This document shows, one piece after another, positions 1 to 6,123 of a DNA stretch of 7,844 nt (position 1 is its first letter; each line of letters starts with the position of its first letter). This DNA is from Ramlibacter sp. (lineage in GTDB: Bacteria; Pseudomonadota; Gammaproteobacteria; Burkholderiales; Burkholderiaceae_C): the NCBI GenBank assembly GCA_025351615.1, contig JANXVP010000089.1:1-7844 (forward strand), read 5' to 3'. The notes below the pieces were generated by a model, which did not search any database, was not told the DNA's origin, and saw only the letters and a list, made by a program, of their open reading frames with translations. The position numbers were made by a program, and so were the translations under genes.

Positions 1-1050
1 TACTGGATGCCGATGGACCAGTACATCGGCGGCATCGAGCATGCCATCCTGCACCTGCTGTACGCGCGGTTCTGGACCAAAGTGATGCGCGATATGGGGC
101 TGGTCAAGGTCGACGAGCCGTTCACCAGGCTGCTGACGCAGGGCATGGTGCTGAACGAATCGTTCGCACGTACCGGAACCAGCGCCGGCAAGGAATACTA
201 CTGGGCGCATGACCTTGACATCGTGCGCGACGAGCACGCCAAGGTGCTGTCCGCGACGGCGAAGGCCGACGGCCGGCCTGTCACGTACGAGGGCTGGACC
301 ACCATGTCCAAGTCCAAGAACAATGGGGTCGACCCGCAGGAGCTGATTGAAAGATACGGCGCCGACACCGCGCGCCTGTACACCATGTTCACCGCCCCGC
401 CGGAAGCCACGCTGGAATGGAACGACGCCGCGCTGGAAGGCTCGCACCGCTTCCTGCGCCGGGTCTGGAACTTCGGCCTGAAGCTGCATGGCGCCAGCGG
501 TGCGGCTGAAGCGATCCGCGGCCATGCGGCTGCAATCAGCTATGGCAAGGACAGCAAGGCCCTGCGGCTGGCGATCCACTCGCTGCTCAAGCAAGTGGAC
601 TACGACTACCAGCGGATGCAATACAACACCGTGGTTTCCGGCGCGATGAAGCTGCTCAATGCCCTCGAAGACTTCGGGTCCGCTTCAGATGGCGGCGCGC
701 AGGAGGCGATGCGCGAGGGCTTCGCAATCCTGCTGCGCGTTCTGTATCCGGCTACGCCGCACATCGCGCAGGCGCTCTGGCAGGCGCTGGGTTTCGCCCA
801 GTTGCACGGCGAGTTGCTCGACGCGCCCTGGCCGCATGTCGATCCCGAGGCACTGGTGCAGGACGAGATCGAACTGGTGCTGCAGGTCAACGGCAAGCTG
901 CGCGGTGCGGTCCGCGTCCCTGCGGGCGCCAGCCGGAGCGACATCGAGAAGCTGGCCCTGGCCAGCGATGCCTTCGTGCAGCACGCCGGCGGCGCCGCGG
1001 CCAAAAAAATCATTGTCGTACCGGGCCGGCTGGTCAACGTGGTGGTGTGA
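1..1050 (+). CDS. leuS: Leucyl-tRNA synthetase, C-terminal part (5' end outside window)
   Basis: Cytoplasmic class I aminoacyl-tRNA synthetase that charges tRNA-Leu with leucine. The reading frame is already open at base 1 (Tyr-Trp-Met-Pro), so the start lies upstream. The 349 residues seen are about 40% of a usual 860-880 residue LeuRS. The segment [20 protein letters not shown] is a LeuRS catalytic-core signature. The KMSKS-type loop follows at about 298-318 and reads TMSKSKNNG, with Thr in place of the usual first Lys. After it come GADTARLY, the helical anticodon-binding domain with FLRRVWNFG, and a C-terminal domain with LQVNGKLRG ending in PGRLVNVVV. Many internal ATGs exist, but none is a credible start because the upstream residues are conserved family sequence. 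lptE follows at once, consistent with one operon. The identification is near certain. Confidence 0.98.
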   Translation, partial: YWMPMDQYIGGIEHAILHLLYARFWTKVMRDMGLVKVDEPFTRLLTQGMVLNESFARTGTSAGKEYYWAHDLDIVRDEHAKVLSATAKADGRPVTYEGWTTMSKSKNNGVDPQELIERYGADTARLYTMFTAPPEATLEWNDAALEGSHRFLRRVWNFGLKLHGASGAAEAIRGHAAAISYGKDSKALRLAIHSLLKQVDYDYQRMQYNTVVSGAMKLLNALEDFGSASDGGAQEAMREGFAILLRVLYPATPHIAQALWQALGFAQLHGELLDAPWPHVDPEALVQDEIELVLQVNGKLRGAVRVPAGASRSDIEKLALASDAFVQHAGGAAAKKIIVVPGRLVNVVV

Positions 1051-1052
1051 CG

Positions 1053-1544
1053 ATGGAGCCCAACCGCAGGACATTTCTCGCTGCCGCCGCGCCGCTGGCG
1101 CTCAGCGCTTGTGGCTTTAAATTGCGTGGGGCGCCGGATTTCTCCTTCAAGACCATCGCCATCGGGTCGGCCGAAGCGTCGTCGCTCGGCAACGAGCTCA
1201 AGCGCAGCATCGCGTCGGGCGGCGCCGTGCAGGTATTGCCGGTGGCCCAGGCGCAGGTGGTGCTTGACGTGCTGACCGACCAGCGCGAGAAGGTCGTGGT
1301 GGGCCTCAACGCCTCCGGCCAGGTGCGCGAGTTCCAGTTGCGCATCCGCTTCCGCTTCCGGCTGCGCACGCCCGACGGCAAGGAGCTGATTCCCAGCACC
1401 GAATTGCTGCAGCAGCGCGACATCAGCTTCAACGAGTCGGCGGTGCTGTCCAAGGAAGCCGAAGAGAACCTGCTGTACCGCGACATGCAGACGGACATCG
1501 TCCAGCAACTGATGCGGCGGCTGGCTGCCATCAAAACCCTGTAG
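1053..1544 (+). CDS. lptE: LPS-assembly lipoprotein LptE
   Basis: Outer-membrane lipoprotein that plugs the LptD barrel and helps insert lipopolysaccharide into the outer leaflet. From ATG 1053 the protein has 163 residues, normal for the family. A short N-terminal hydrophobic stretch ends in the lipobox LSAC, followed by GFKLRG, the family hallmark right after the lipidated Cys. The rest is a small alpha/beta domain without catalytic motifs. ATG 1053 is preferred because GGTGG at 1041-1045 lies 7 bases upstream. GTG 1047, which overlaps the leuS stop as GTGA, is an in-frame alternative adding two residues. The N-terminus contains RRTFL, resembling a twin-arginine motif. The gene starts 2 bases after leuS, so co-transcription is likely. 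The leuS-lptE neighbourhood supports the call independently of the sequence motifs. Confidence 0.93.
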   Translation: MEPNRRTFLAAAAPLALSACGFKLRGAPDFSFKTIAIGSAEASSLGNELKRSIASGGAVQVLPVAQAQVVLDVLTDQREKVVVGLNASGQVREFQLRIRFRFRLRTPDGKELIPSTELLQQRDISFNESAVLSKEAEENLLYRDMQTDIVQQLMRRLAAIKTL

Positions 1545-1554
1545 CCCGGCTGCC

Positions 1555-2037
1555 GTGGACCTCGACCGCGCCGACCTCAAGCTGCTGGACCTGCTGCAGC
1601 AGGACGGACGCGCCACGATGCAGACGCTGTCGGAGGCGATCCACCTGTCTGCGCGGGCGACGCTGAACCGGGTCCGCCGGCTCGAGGCGCAAGGCCTGAT
1701 CGAGGGCTACCGGGCGCTGGTCCACCGCGCCGCGCTGGGCGAGCAGATCTGCGTCTTTGCCGAGATTGCTTTGAAGGATCAACGGCAGCCCGTGGTACAG
1801 CGCTTCGAAAAGCGCATGGCGTCGTCGCCCGAGGTGGCGGCCTGCTACATCATCAGCGGCCGCTACGACTACCTGGTGCGGCTGGGCTGCCCAACGCTCG
1901 ACCACTACCATAAGCTGATCACGGCCTGGCTGGATGATTCCGCGCTCGGGATCGAGAAGATCGTGACCAACATCGAGCTGGCGACGATCAAGGAATTTTC
2001 TGGCTTCGCATTGCCCAGGCCGCGCTCGGGCCGCTGA
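1555..2037 (+). CDS. Lrp/AsnC-family transcriptional regulator
   Basis: DNA-binding regulator of about 160 residues, the normal size for the feast/famine family. It opens with the family pattern LDRADLKLLDLLQQDGR. A winged helix-turn-helix follows (about residues 18-45; LSARATLNRVRRLEAQGLI). From about residue 65 there is a RAM-type ligand-binding and oligomerisation domain, with GRYDYLVRLGC in place of the usual G-x-[YF]-D segment and the late IVTNIELATIKEF strand. The start is GTG 1555. No Shine-Dalgarno is visible, but the predicted N-terminus fits the family and nothing upstream is better. It lies 10 bases after lptE and upstream of an ornithine aminotransferase in the same orientation. 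Members of this family often control an adjacent amino-acid gene, so the inferred target is the aminotransferase and the inferred effector an amino acid such as ornithine or arginine. Neither can be read from the sequence. Confidence 0.92.
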   Translation: MDLDRADLKLLDLLQQDGRATMQTLSEAIHLSARATLNRVRRLEAQGLIEGYRALVHRAALGEQICVFAEIALKDQRQPVVQRFEKRMASSPEVAACYIISGRYDYLVRLGCPTLDHYHKLITAWLDDSALGIEKIVTNIELATIKEFSGFALPRPRSGR

Positions 2038-2101
2038 CGGACGGGCGCTGGCGGCCCCGGCTTGCGCGCCGCTGCGGTTTCGGAAGCCGCCACGGCACAA
2101 A

Positions 2102-2118
2102 GCAGCGCCAACCGCTGC
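2102..2118. promoter_or_regulatory. Inverted repeat upstream of ornithine aminotransferase (candidate operator, left)
   Basis: Perfect hyphenated palindrome GCAGCG-ccaac-CGCTGC: 6-base arms and a 5-base spacer. It lies in the 152-base gap between the Lrp-type regulator and the aminotransferase, about 70 bases before the start codon. The geometry would suit a dimeric regulator, but it does not match the AT-rich E. coli Lrp consensus, and short GC-rich palindromes arise often by chance in such DNA. An RNA hairpin at the end of the regulator transcript is an alternative. Confidence 0.35.
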
Positions 2119-2140
2119 GCGCATGGCGCCGATCGTCGCG

Positions 2141-2157
2141 TGCGGCACGCCGCCGCA
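2141..2157. promoter_or_regulatory. Inverted repeat upstream of ornithine aminotransferase (candidate operator, right)
   Basis: Second perfect hyphenated palindrome, TGCGGC-acgcc-GCCGCA, with the same 6-5-6 geometry as the one at 2102-2118 and a centre 39 bases downstream of it. It ends 33 bases before the aminotransferase ATG. No convincing sigma70 promoter accompanies it; TAGACT at 2161-2166 is a weak -10 candidate. It may be a regulator site or an RNA structure. Confidence 0.35.
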
Positions 2158-2190
2158 ACATAGACTGGTTCCCATCAACCGGGAGCGCCC

Positions 2191-3471
2191 ATGAACGCCA
2201 CCACGACCCAGGATTTCATTGACACGGAAGCACGTTTCGGCGCGCGCAATTACCGGCCTGTACCGGTGGTCGTCGACCGCGCCCGCGACTGCCTGGTCTG
2301 GGATGTCGAGGGGCGCGAGTACATTGACATGATGGGTGCGTATTCCGCCGTCAGCCACGGCCATCTGCACCCCAGGCTGGTCGCGGCGGCGCATCGGCAA
2401 CTGGAACGGGTGGCGGTCACGTCGCGCGCGTACCACGGCACGACGCTCGGTCCCTTCCTGGAAAAGCTTTGCACGATGGCGGGGTTCGACCGGGCACTGC
2501 CGATGAACACCGGTGCGGAGGCCGTCGAGACGGCGATCAAGTGCGTGCGGCGCTGGGGCTACCGCGTCAAGGGCATTGCGCCGGGCCAGGCGGAGATTCT
2601 GGTCGCGCGGCAGAACTTCCACGGGCGCACCACCACCATCGTCGGTTTCTCCTCCGAGCCGGAGTACCGCGCCGGGTTCGGCCCGTTCGCGCCCGGCTTT
2701 CGCCACTTCGATTTCGGCGACATGGCCAGCGTGCGTGCCGCGACCAGCGTGAACACCTGCGCGGTGCTGGTCGAGCCGATCCAGGGCGAGGCGGGCGTGA
2801 TCCTGCCGCCGCCGGGCTTTTTCGCGCAGCTGCGCGAATGGTGCACGCGGCACAACATCCTGCTGGTGATCGACGAGGTCCAGGCCGGCCTCGGCCGCAC
2901 CGGCCGGCTGTTCGCTTTCGAGCACGAGGGCATCCGTCCCGACGCCTTGATCCTGGGAAAGGCGCTGGGCGGCGGGCTGTTGCCAGTGAGTGCGTTTCTC
3001 GCCGACGCGCATGTCATGGAGGTCTTCAACCCGGGCAGCCACGGCTCCACTTTCGGTGGCAACGCCCTGGCAGCGGCCGTCGCACTCGAAGCGCTCCAGG
3101 TGATCGAGGACGAAGACCTGGTGGCCCGCAGCGCCGCCATGGGCCAATACCTGATCGCGCGTTTGCGCGCCGTCCAGACCCTGGCCGCGCCGCTGATCCG
3201 CGACGTGCGTGGCCGTGGCTTGTGGGTCGGAGTCGACATCGACCCCGCGCACGCGTCAGCACGCGAGCTGGTCGAGCGGCTGGCCGAAAGCGGCGTCCTG
3301 TCAAAGGAAACGCACGAGACGGTGATCCGCTTCGCGCCGCCGCTGACCATCACCACCGAGCTGATCGACCGCGCAGTCGCCATCCTGGCGCAGGTCCTCC
3401 TTGCCAGGTTGCGCGCATCGCCTGGCAATCTGGCCGCGCCGGTGACGGCCGGTGCACTGCAAGCCGCCTGA
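2191..3471 (+). CDS. rocD: Ornithine aminotransferase (ornithine--oxo-acid transaminase)
   Basis: Class III PLP-dependent aminotransferase. It transfers the delta-amino group of ornithine to 2-oxoglutarate, giving glutamate-5-semialdehyde and glutamate. Length 426 residues, normal. Signatures specific to ornithine aminotransferase, rather than acetylornithine aminotransferase, are NYRPVPVV near the N-terminus, AYSAVSHGHLHP, YHGTTLGPFLEKL and EYRAGFGPFAPGF. Against human OAT, Tyr21 and Tyr51, Arg146, Glu200 (VEPIQGEAG), Asp228 (IDEVQAGLGRTG), the PLP-binding Lys257 (ILGKALGGG) and Arg380 (IRFAPPL) are all present, so the active site looks intact. The ATG has a GGGAG ribosome binding site 7 bases upstream. 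The roughly 19-residue Ala/Pro-rich tail is not needed for the fold. It lies between an Lrp-type regulator and holA, outside any arginine-catabolism cluster. The product can feed proline or glutamate. The symbol follows the Bacillus enzyme. Confidence 0.94.
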   Translation: MNATTTQDFIDTEARFGARNYRPVPVVVDRARDCLVWDVEGREYIDMMGAYSAVSHGHLHPRLVAAAHRQLERVAVTSRAYHGTTLGPFLEKLCTMAGFDRALPMNTGAEAVETAIKCVRRWGYRVKGIAPGQAEILVARQNFHGRTTTIVGFSSEPEYRAGFGPFAPGFRHFDFGDMASVRAATSVNTCAVLVEPIQGEAGVILPPPGFFAQLREWCTRHNILLVIDEVQAGLGRTGRLFAFEHEGIRPDALILGKALGGGLLPVSAFLADAHVMEVFNPGSHGSTFGGNALAAAVALEALQVIEDEDLVARSAAMGQYLIARLRAVQTLAAPLIRDVRGRGLWVGVDIDPAHASARELVERLAESGVLSKETHETVIRFAPPLTITTELIDRAVAILAQVLLARLRASPGNLAAPVTAGALQAA

Positions 3472-3474
3472 GTG

Positions 3475-3493
3475 AGCGCCGCTGCGCGGCGCT
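3475..3493 (+). terminator. Hairpin after ornithine aminotransferase (possible terminator)
   Basis: Perfect 8-bp stem AGCGCCGC/GCGGCGCT around a TGC loop, starting 4 bases after the aminotransferase stop. No T-tract follows, so it is not a classical intrinsic terminator. It could act with Rho, protect the 3' end, or only attenuate read-through into holA. Confidence 0.45.
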
Positions 3494-3508
3494 GCCGCCC
3501 CTGGCTGG

Positions 3509-3533
3509 CCGGCAGAGGCCGGACTGTTTAAAC
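3509..3533 (+). promoter_or_regulatory. Second hairpin and possible holA promoter element
   Basis: A 5-bp stem CCGGC/GCCGG with an AGAG loop (3509-3522) is followed by ACTGTTTAAAC. TTTAAA at 3527-3532 matches the -10 consensus at 4 of 6 positions and is preceded by TG. No -35 is recognisable. Transcription from it would begin about 1-2 bases before the holA ATG. The hairpin plus short T-run could instead be a weak terminator. Confidence 0.25.
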
Positions 3534-3540
3534 TTCGTGG

Positions 3541-4647
3541 ATGCAGCTTGCCGCATCCCAACTGAGCCCGCACCTGCAACAGGGGCTGCGGGCGCTCTAC
3601 ACCCTGCATGGCGACGAGCCGCTGTTGATTCAGGAGGCGGCGGACGCGATCCGGGCTTCGGCGCGGGTCCAGGGCTATACCGAACGAACCGTGCACACCG
3701 TCGCTGGAGCGCACTTCGACTGGAGCGAGGTGCTGGCCGCCGGTGGCAGCCTGAGCCTGTTTTCCGACAAGCAGATCGTAGAAATCCGGATTCCGTCCGG
3801 CAAGCCTGGCAAGGAAGGAAGTCCCGCGCTGCAGCAGCTGGCAGCAAGCGCGCAGGGCAACGATTCCACGCTGACGCTGGTGCTGTTGCCGCGGCTGGAC
3901 AAGATGACACGGGGCGGCGCCTGGTTTGCCGCGCTGGACAGCTTCGGCGTCACCCTCCAGGTCGAGCCGGTGGAACGCAATGCGCTGCCGCAATGGATCG
4001 CCCAGCGGCTGCAGCAACAGGGCCTGCGCGTCGCAGCGGGCGAAGAAGGGCAGCGCACGCTGCAGTTCTTCGCCGACCGGGTCGAAGGCAACCTGCTGGC
4101 CGCGCACCAGGAAATCCAGAAGCTGGCGCTGCTCTATCCGCCGGCCGGGCAGGCGTCGGGCGAAGCGGGCGTGCTGAGTTTCGACCAGGTTGAAAGCGCC
4201 GTGTTGAACGTCGCGCGCTACGATGTGTTCCGCCTGTCGGAAGCCGTGCTCGCCGGGCAGGCGGCGCGGGTCCAGCGGATGCTGGACGGGCTGCAGGCCG
4301 AAGGCGAAGCCGCGGTGCTGGTGCATTACACGCTGACCGAGGACATCCGCGCGCTGAAGCGGGTCAAGGACGCGATCGCGTCCGGCCGGCCGTTGCCGAT
4401 GGCCTTGCGCGAGCAGCGCATCTGGGGCGTGAAGGAAAGGCTGTTCGAGCGCGTCCTGCCGCGCCTCACCGGCACCATGCTCGACAACCTGCTGCATTCG
4501 GCGCACCTGGCGGACGGCATCGTCAAGGGCCTGAAAGTTCCCGACTGGCCGACCGATGGCTGGCAGGCCCTGCACCGGCTGGCATTGACGCTGTGCCAGC
4601 AATGCGCGGTGCAGCCGAATGCGCCGCCACGTAAAATGACGGCATGA
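3541..4647 (+). CDS. holA: DNA polymerase III subunit delta
   Basis: Delta subunit of the clamp loader. It opens the beta sliding-clamp ring so that the clamp can be placed on primed DNA at the replication fork. Length 368 residues, slightly longer than the 343 of E. coli. The N-terminal AAA+-like domain carries [19 protein letters not shown], the usual family opening. [14 protein letters not shown] contains Leu73-Phe74 at the same numbering as the E. coli clamp-binding Leu-Phe pair. [17 protein letters not shown] corresponds to the second half of the domain. [20 protein letters not shown] and the helical C-terminal collar domain complete the family pattern. ATG 3541 gives the usual MQL start. 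No Shine-Dalgarno is visible in front of it (TTCGTGG abuts the ATG). The stop overlaps proA by 4 bases (ATGA), indicating translational coupling. Confidence 0.95.
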   Translation: MQLAASQLSPHLQQGLRALYTLHGDEPLLIQEAADAIRASARVQGYTERTVHTVAGAHFDWSEVLAAGGSLSLFSDKQIVEIRIPSGKPGKEGSPALQQLAASAQGNDSTLTLVLLPRLDKMTRGGAWFAALDSFGVTLQVEPVERNALPQWIAQRLQQQGLRVAAGEEGQRTLQFFADRVEGNLLAAHQEIQKLALLYPPAGQASGEAGVLSFDQVESAVLNVARYDVFRLSEAVLAGQAARVQRMLDGLQAEGEAAVLVHYTLTEDIRALKRVKDAIASGRPLPMALREQRIWGVKERLFERVLPRLTGTMLDNLLHSAHLADGIVKGLKVPDWPTDGWQALHRLALTLCQQCAVQPNAPPRKMTA

Positions 4648-5963
4648 CCGCCAGAGACGCAGCTCCCACGCTTGCAGAATACGTCCAGACCCTGGGACTG
4701 CAGGCCAGGATGGCTTCGGTGCAGATGGCGCGGGCCGATGCAGCCATCAAAAGCGCGGCATTGCGACGGCTGGCGCAGCTGCTTCGCGACAACGTGCAAG
4801 CGCTGCAAGGCGACAATGCGGTGGACCTGGAGCGGGCCGCGGCGGCGGGACTGGCGGCGCCGCTGCTGGACCGGCTCAAGCTGACGCCGAAAATCATCGC
4901 GACCGTGGCCCAGGGCTGCGACCAGCTCGCCGCGATGCCGGAGATCGTGGGCGAGATCAACGGCATGAAGCAGCAACCCAGCGGCATCCGCGTCGGCCAG
5001 ATGCGGGTTCCGATCGGAGTCTTCGCAATGATCTTCGAAAGCCGTCCCAACGTGACGATCGAAGCGGCCAGCCTGTCGATCAAGAGCGGCAACGCCTGCA
5101 TCCTGCGCGGCGGTTCCGAAGCCATCGCGTCGACCAAGGCGCTGGCCTTGCTGGTGCAGCAGGCCCTGGTGGAAAGCGGCCTGCCTGCCGACGCGGTGCA
5201 ACTGGTGCAGACCACCGATCGCGAGGCCGTCGGCCAGTTGATCGCGATGCCGCAGTTCGTCGACGTGATCATTCCGCGCGGGGGCAAGGGCCTGATCGAA
5301 CGGATCAGCCGCGAGGCCAAGGTGCCGGTGATCAAGCACCTGGACGGCAACTGCCATGTCTATGTGGACGATCCGTGCGACATCGACATGGCCGTGCAAG
5401 TAGCCGACAACGCCAAGACCCAGAAGTACAGCCCCTGCAATGCCAGCGAAAGCCTGCTGGTGGCGCGCGCCGTGGCCGCGCGGTTCCTACCGCGGATCGG
5501 CGCAATCTACGCCGCCAAGGGCGTCGAAATGCGCTGCGATGCGCAAGCCGCAGCGTTGATCAACAACACCGTTCGGCCTGAGCTTGTCGAAGGCGGGCGG
5601 GCGCCGATTGTCGTGCCGGCCACAGAGCAGGACTGGTCCGAGGAATACCTCGCGCCGATCATCAGCATCAAGCTGGTCGACGGCGTTGATGAGGCGATCG
5701 CCCACATCAACCGCTATTCCAGCCACCATACCGACGCGATCCTCACCACCGACCACCAGCATGCGCAGCGCTTCCTGCGCGAGGTGGATTCCGCCAGCGT
5801 GATGGTCAACGCCAGCACCCGCTTCGCCGACGGCTTCGAATACGGCCTGGGCGCGGAAATCGGAATCAGCACCGACAAGTTCCACGCCCGCGGCCCGGTC
5901 GGGCTGGAGGGCCTCACGTCGCTCAAGTGGGTGGTGCTGGGGCAGGGCGAAGTGCGGACCTGA
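4644..5963 (+). CDS. proA: Glutamate-5-semialdehyde dehydrogenase (gamma-glutamyl phosphate reductase)
   Basis: Second enzyme of proline synthesis: NADPH-dependent reduction of gamma-glutamyl phosphate to glutamate-5-semialdehyde, in the cytoplasm. Member of the aldehyde dehydrogenase superfamily. Conserved segments in order are [40 protein letters not shown] and [14 protein letters not shown]. The catalytic Cys265 follows in [12 protein letters not shown]. The C-terminal part holds [20 protein letters not shown] and [12 protein letters not shown]. At 439 residues it is about 20 longer than E. coli ProA. Part of the excess is VRPELVEG (residues 310-317), encoded by a REP-like repeat (separate entry) in the stretch between the cofactor-binding and C-terminal motifs. 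The reading frame is intact and the key residues are present, so the enzyme is probably functional. ATG 4644 overlaps the holA stop. proB is not in the window. Confidence 0.96.
   Translation: MTARDAAPTLAEYVQTLGLQARMASVQMARADAAIKSAALRRLAQLLRDNVQALQGDNAVDLERAAAAGLAAPLLDRLKLTPKIIATVAQGCDQLAAMPEIVGEINGMKQQPSGIRVGQMRVPIGVFAMIFESRPNVTIEAASLSIKSGNACILRGGSEAIASTKALALLVQQALVESGLPADAVQLVQTTDREAVGQLIAMPQFVDVIIPRGGKGLIERISREAKVPVIKHLDGNCHVYVDDPCDIDMAVQVADNAKTQKYSPCNASESLLVARAVAARFLPRIGAIYAAKGVEMRCDAQAAALINNTVRPELVEGGRAPIVVPATEQDWSEEYLAPIISIKLVDGVDEAIAHINRYSSHHTDAILTTDHQHAQRFLREVDSASVMVNASTRFADGFEYGLGAEIGISTDKFHARGPVGLEGLTSLKWVVLGQGEVRT
5569..5594. repeat. REP-like palindromic repeat inserted in frame in proA
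   Basis: CCGTTCGGCCTGAGCTTGTC followed by GAAGGC resembles a dispersed palindromic repeat common in proteobacterial genomes, whose translation is recognisable as VRPELVEG on one strand and FDKLRPNG on the other. Here both readings occur: VRPELVEG in proA, and AFDKLRPNG on the complementary strand. The imperfect stem is TTCGGC (5572-5577) with GTCGAA (5586-5591), including one G-T pair, around an 8-base loop. No second copy is visible in the window. The exact boundaries and any duplicated target bases cannot be set without comparison to a repeat-free proA. Confidence 0.75.
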
Positions 5964-5985
5964 GGCCGGGCCATCGGACCCGGCC
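5964..5985 (+). terminator. Hairpin directly after proA stop (possible terminator)
   Basis: Perfect 7-bp stem GGCCGGG/CCCGGCC around an 8-base loop, beginning at the first base after the proA TGA. No T-tract follows (GCGGCCAGG), so intrinsic termination would be inefficient. It probably marks the 3' end of the leuS-to-proA transcription group, alone or with Rho. Confidence 0.5.
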
Positions 5986-6044
5986 GCGGCCAGGTTCACG
6001 CGGCATGGGATGTAGATCGCCGTACCCGCTCAGGCGCCTGGGCC

Positions 6045-6067
6045 GGGGGCGTCCCCCAGTTTATAGT
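6045..6067 (+). promoter_or_regulatory. Candidate dctP promoter -10 with upstream GC dyad
   Basis: TATAGT at 6062-6067 matches the sigma70 -10 consensus at 5 of 6 positions, about 57 bases before the dctP ATG. No good -35 is seen at 17-bp spacing (around 6039-6044). Just upstream is GGGGG-CGT-CCCCC (6045-6057), within a wider CTGGG...CCCAG pair (6038-6059). The dyad sits between the expected -35 and -10, so it could be an operator for an activator or repressor, or a hairpin ending proA read-through. Two ATCAAT copies (6096-6101 and 6104-6109) lie in the leader. Confidence 0.45.
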
Positions 6068-6123
6068 CCGTGTGCACATTCATCCGCGCGTGCGAATCAA
6101 TCGATCAATTTCTGGAGTGAGAC

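Noticed and set aside
1531..3252. Long open frame on the minus strand (573 codons) opposite lptE, the regulator and the aminotransferase
   Set aside because: It is antisense to well-identified genes; the stop-free frame follows from GC-rich third codon positions. The translation is rich in Arg, His, Gln and Asp without any recognisable domain.
3526..3533. 8-base palindrome GTTTAAAC before holA
   Set aside because: One isolated palindrome; it overlaps the possible -10 and is explained by that or by chance, so it was not called as a separate site.
2469..4193. Long plus-strand open frame (574 codons) crossing the aminotransferase and holA in another frame
   Set aside because: It covers two confident genes and their intergenic region and is very Arg/Ala/Gly-rich with no family motif.
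3301..4602. Minus-strand open frame of 433 codons opposite holA
   Set aside because: Antisense to holA, no motif, composition typical of a complementary-frame artefact.
5487..5999. Minus-strand frame containing AFDKLRPNG as a possible small gene
   Set aside because: The peptide is the reverse-strand reading of the REP-like repeat within proA, and the rest is antisense to conserved ProA sequence.
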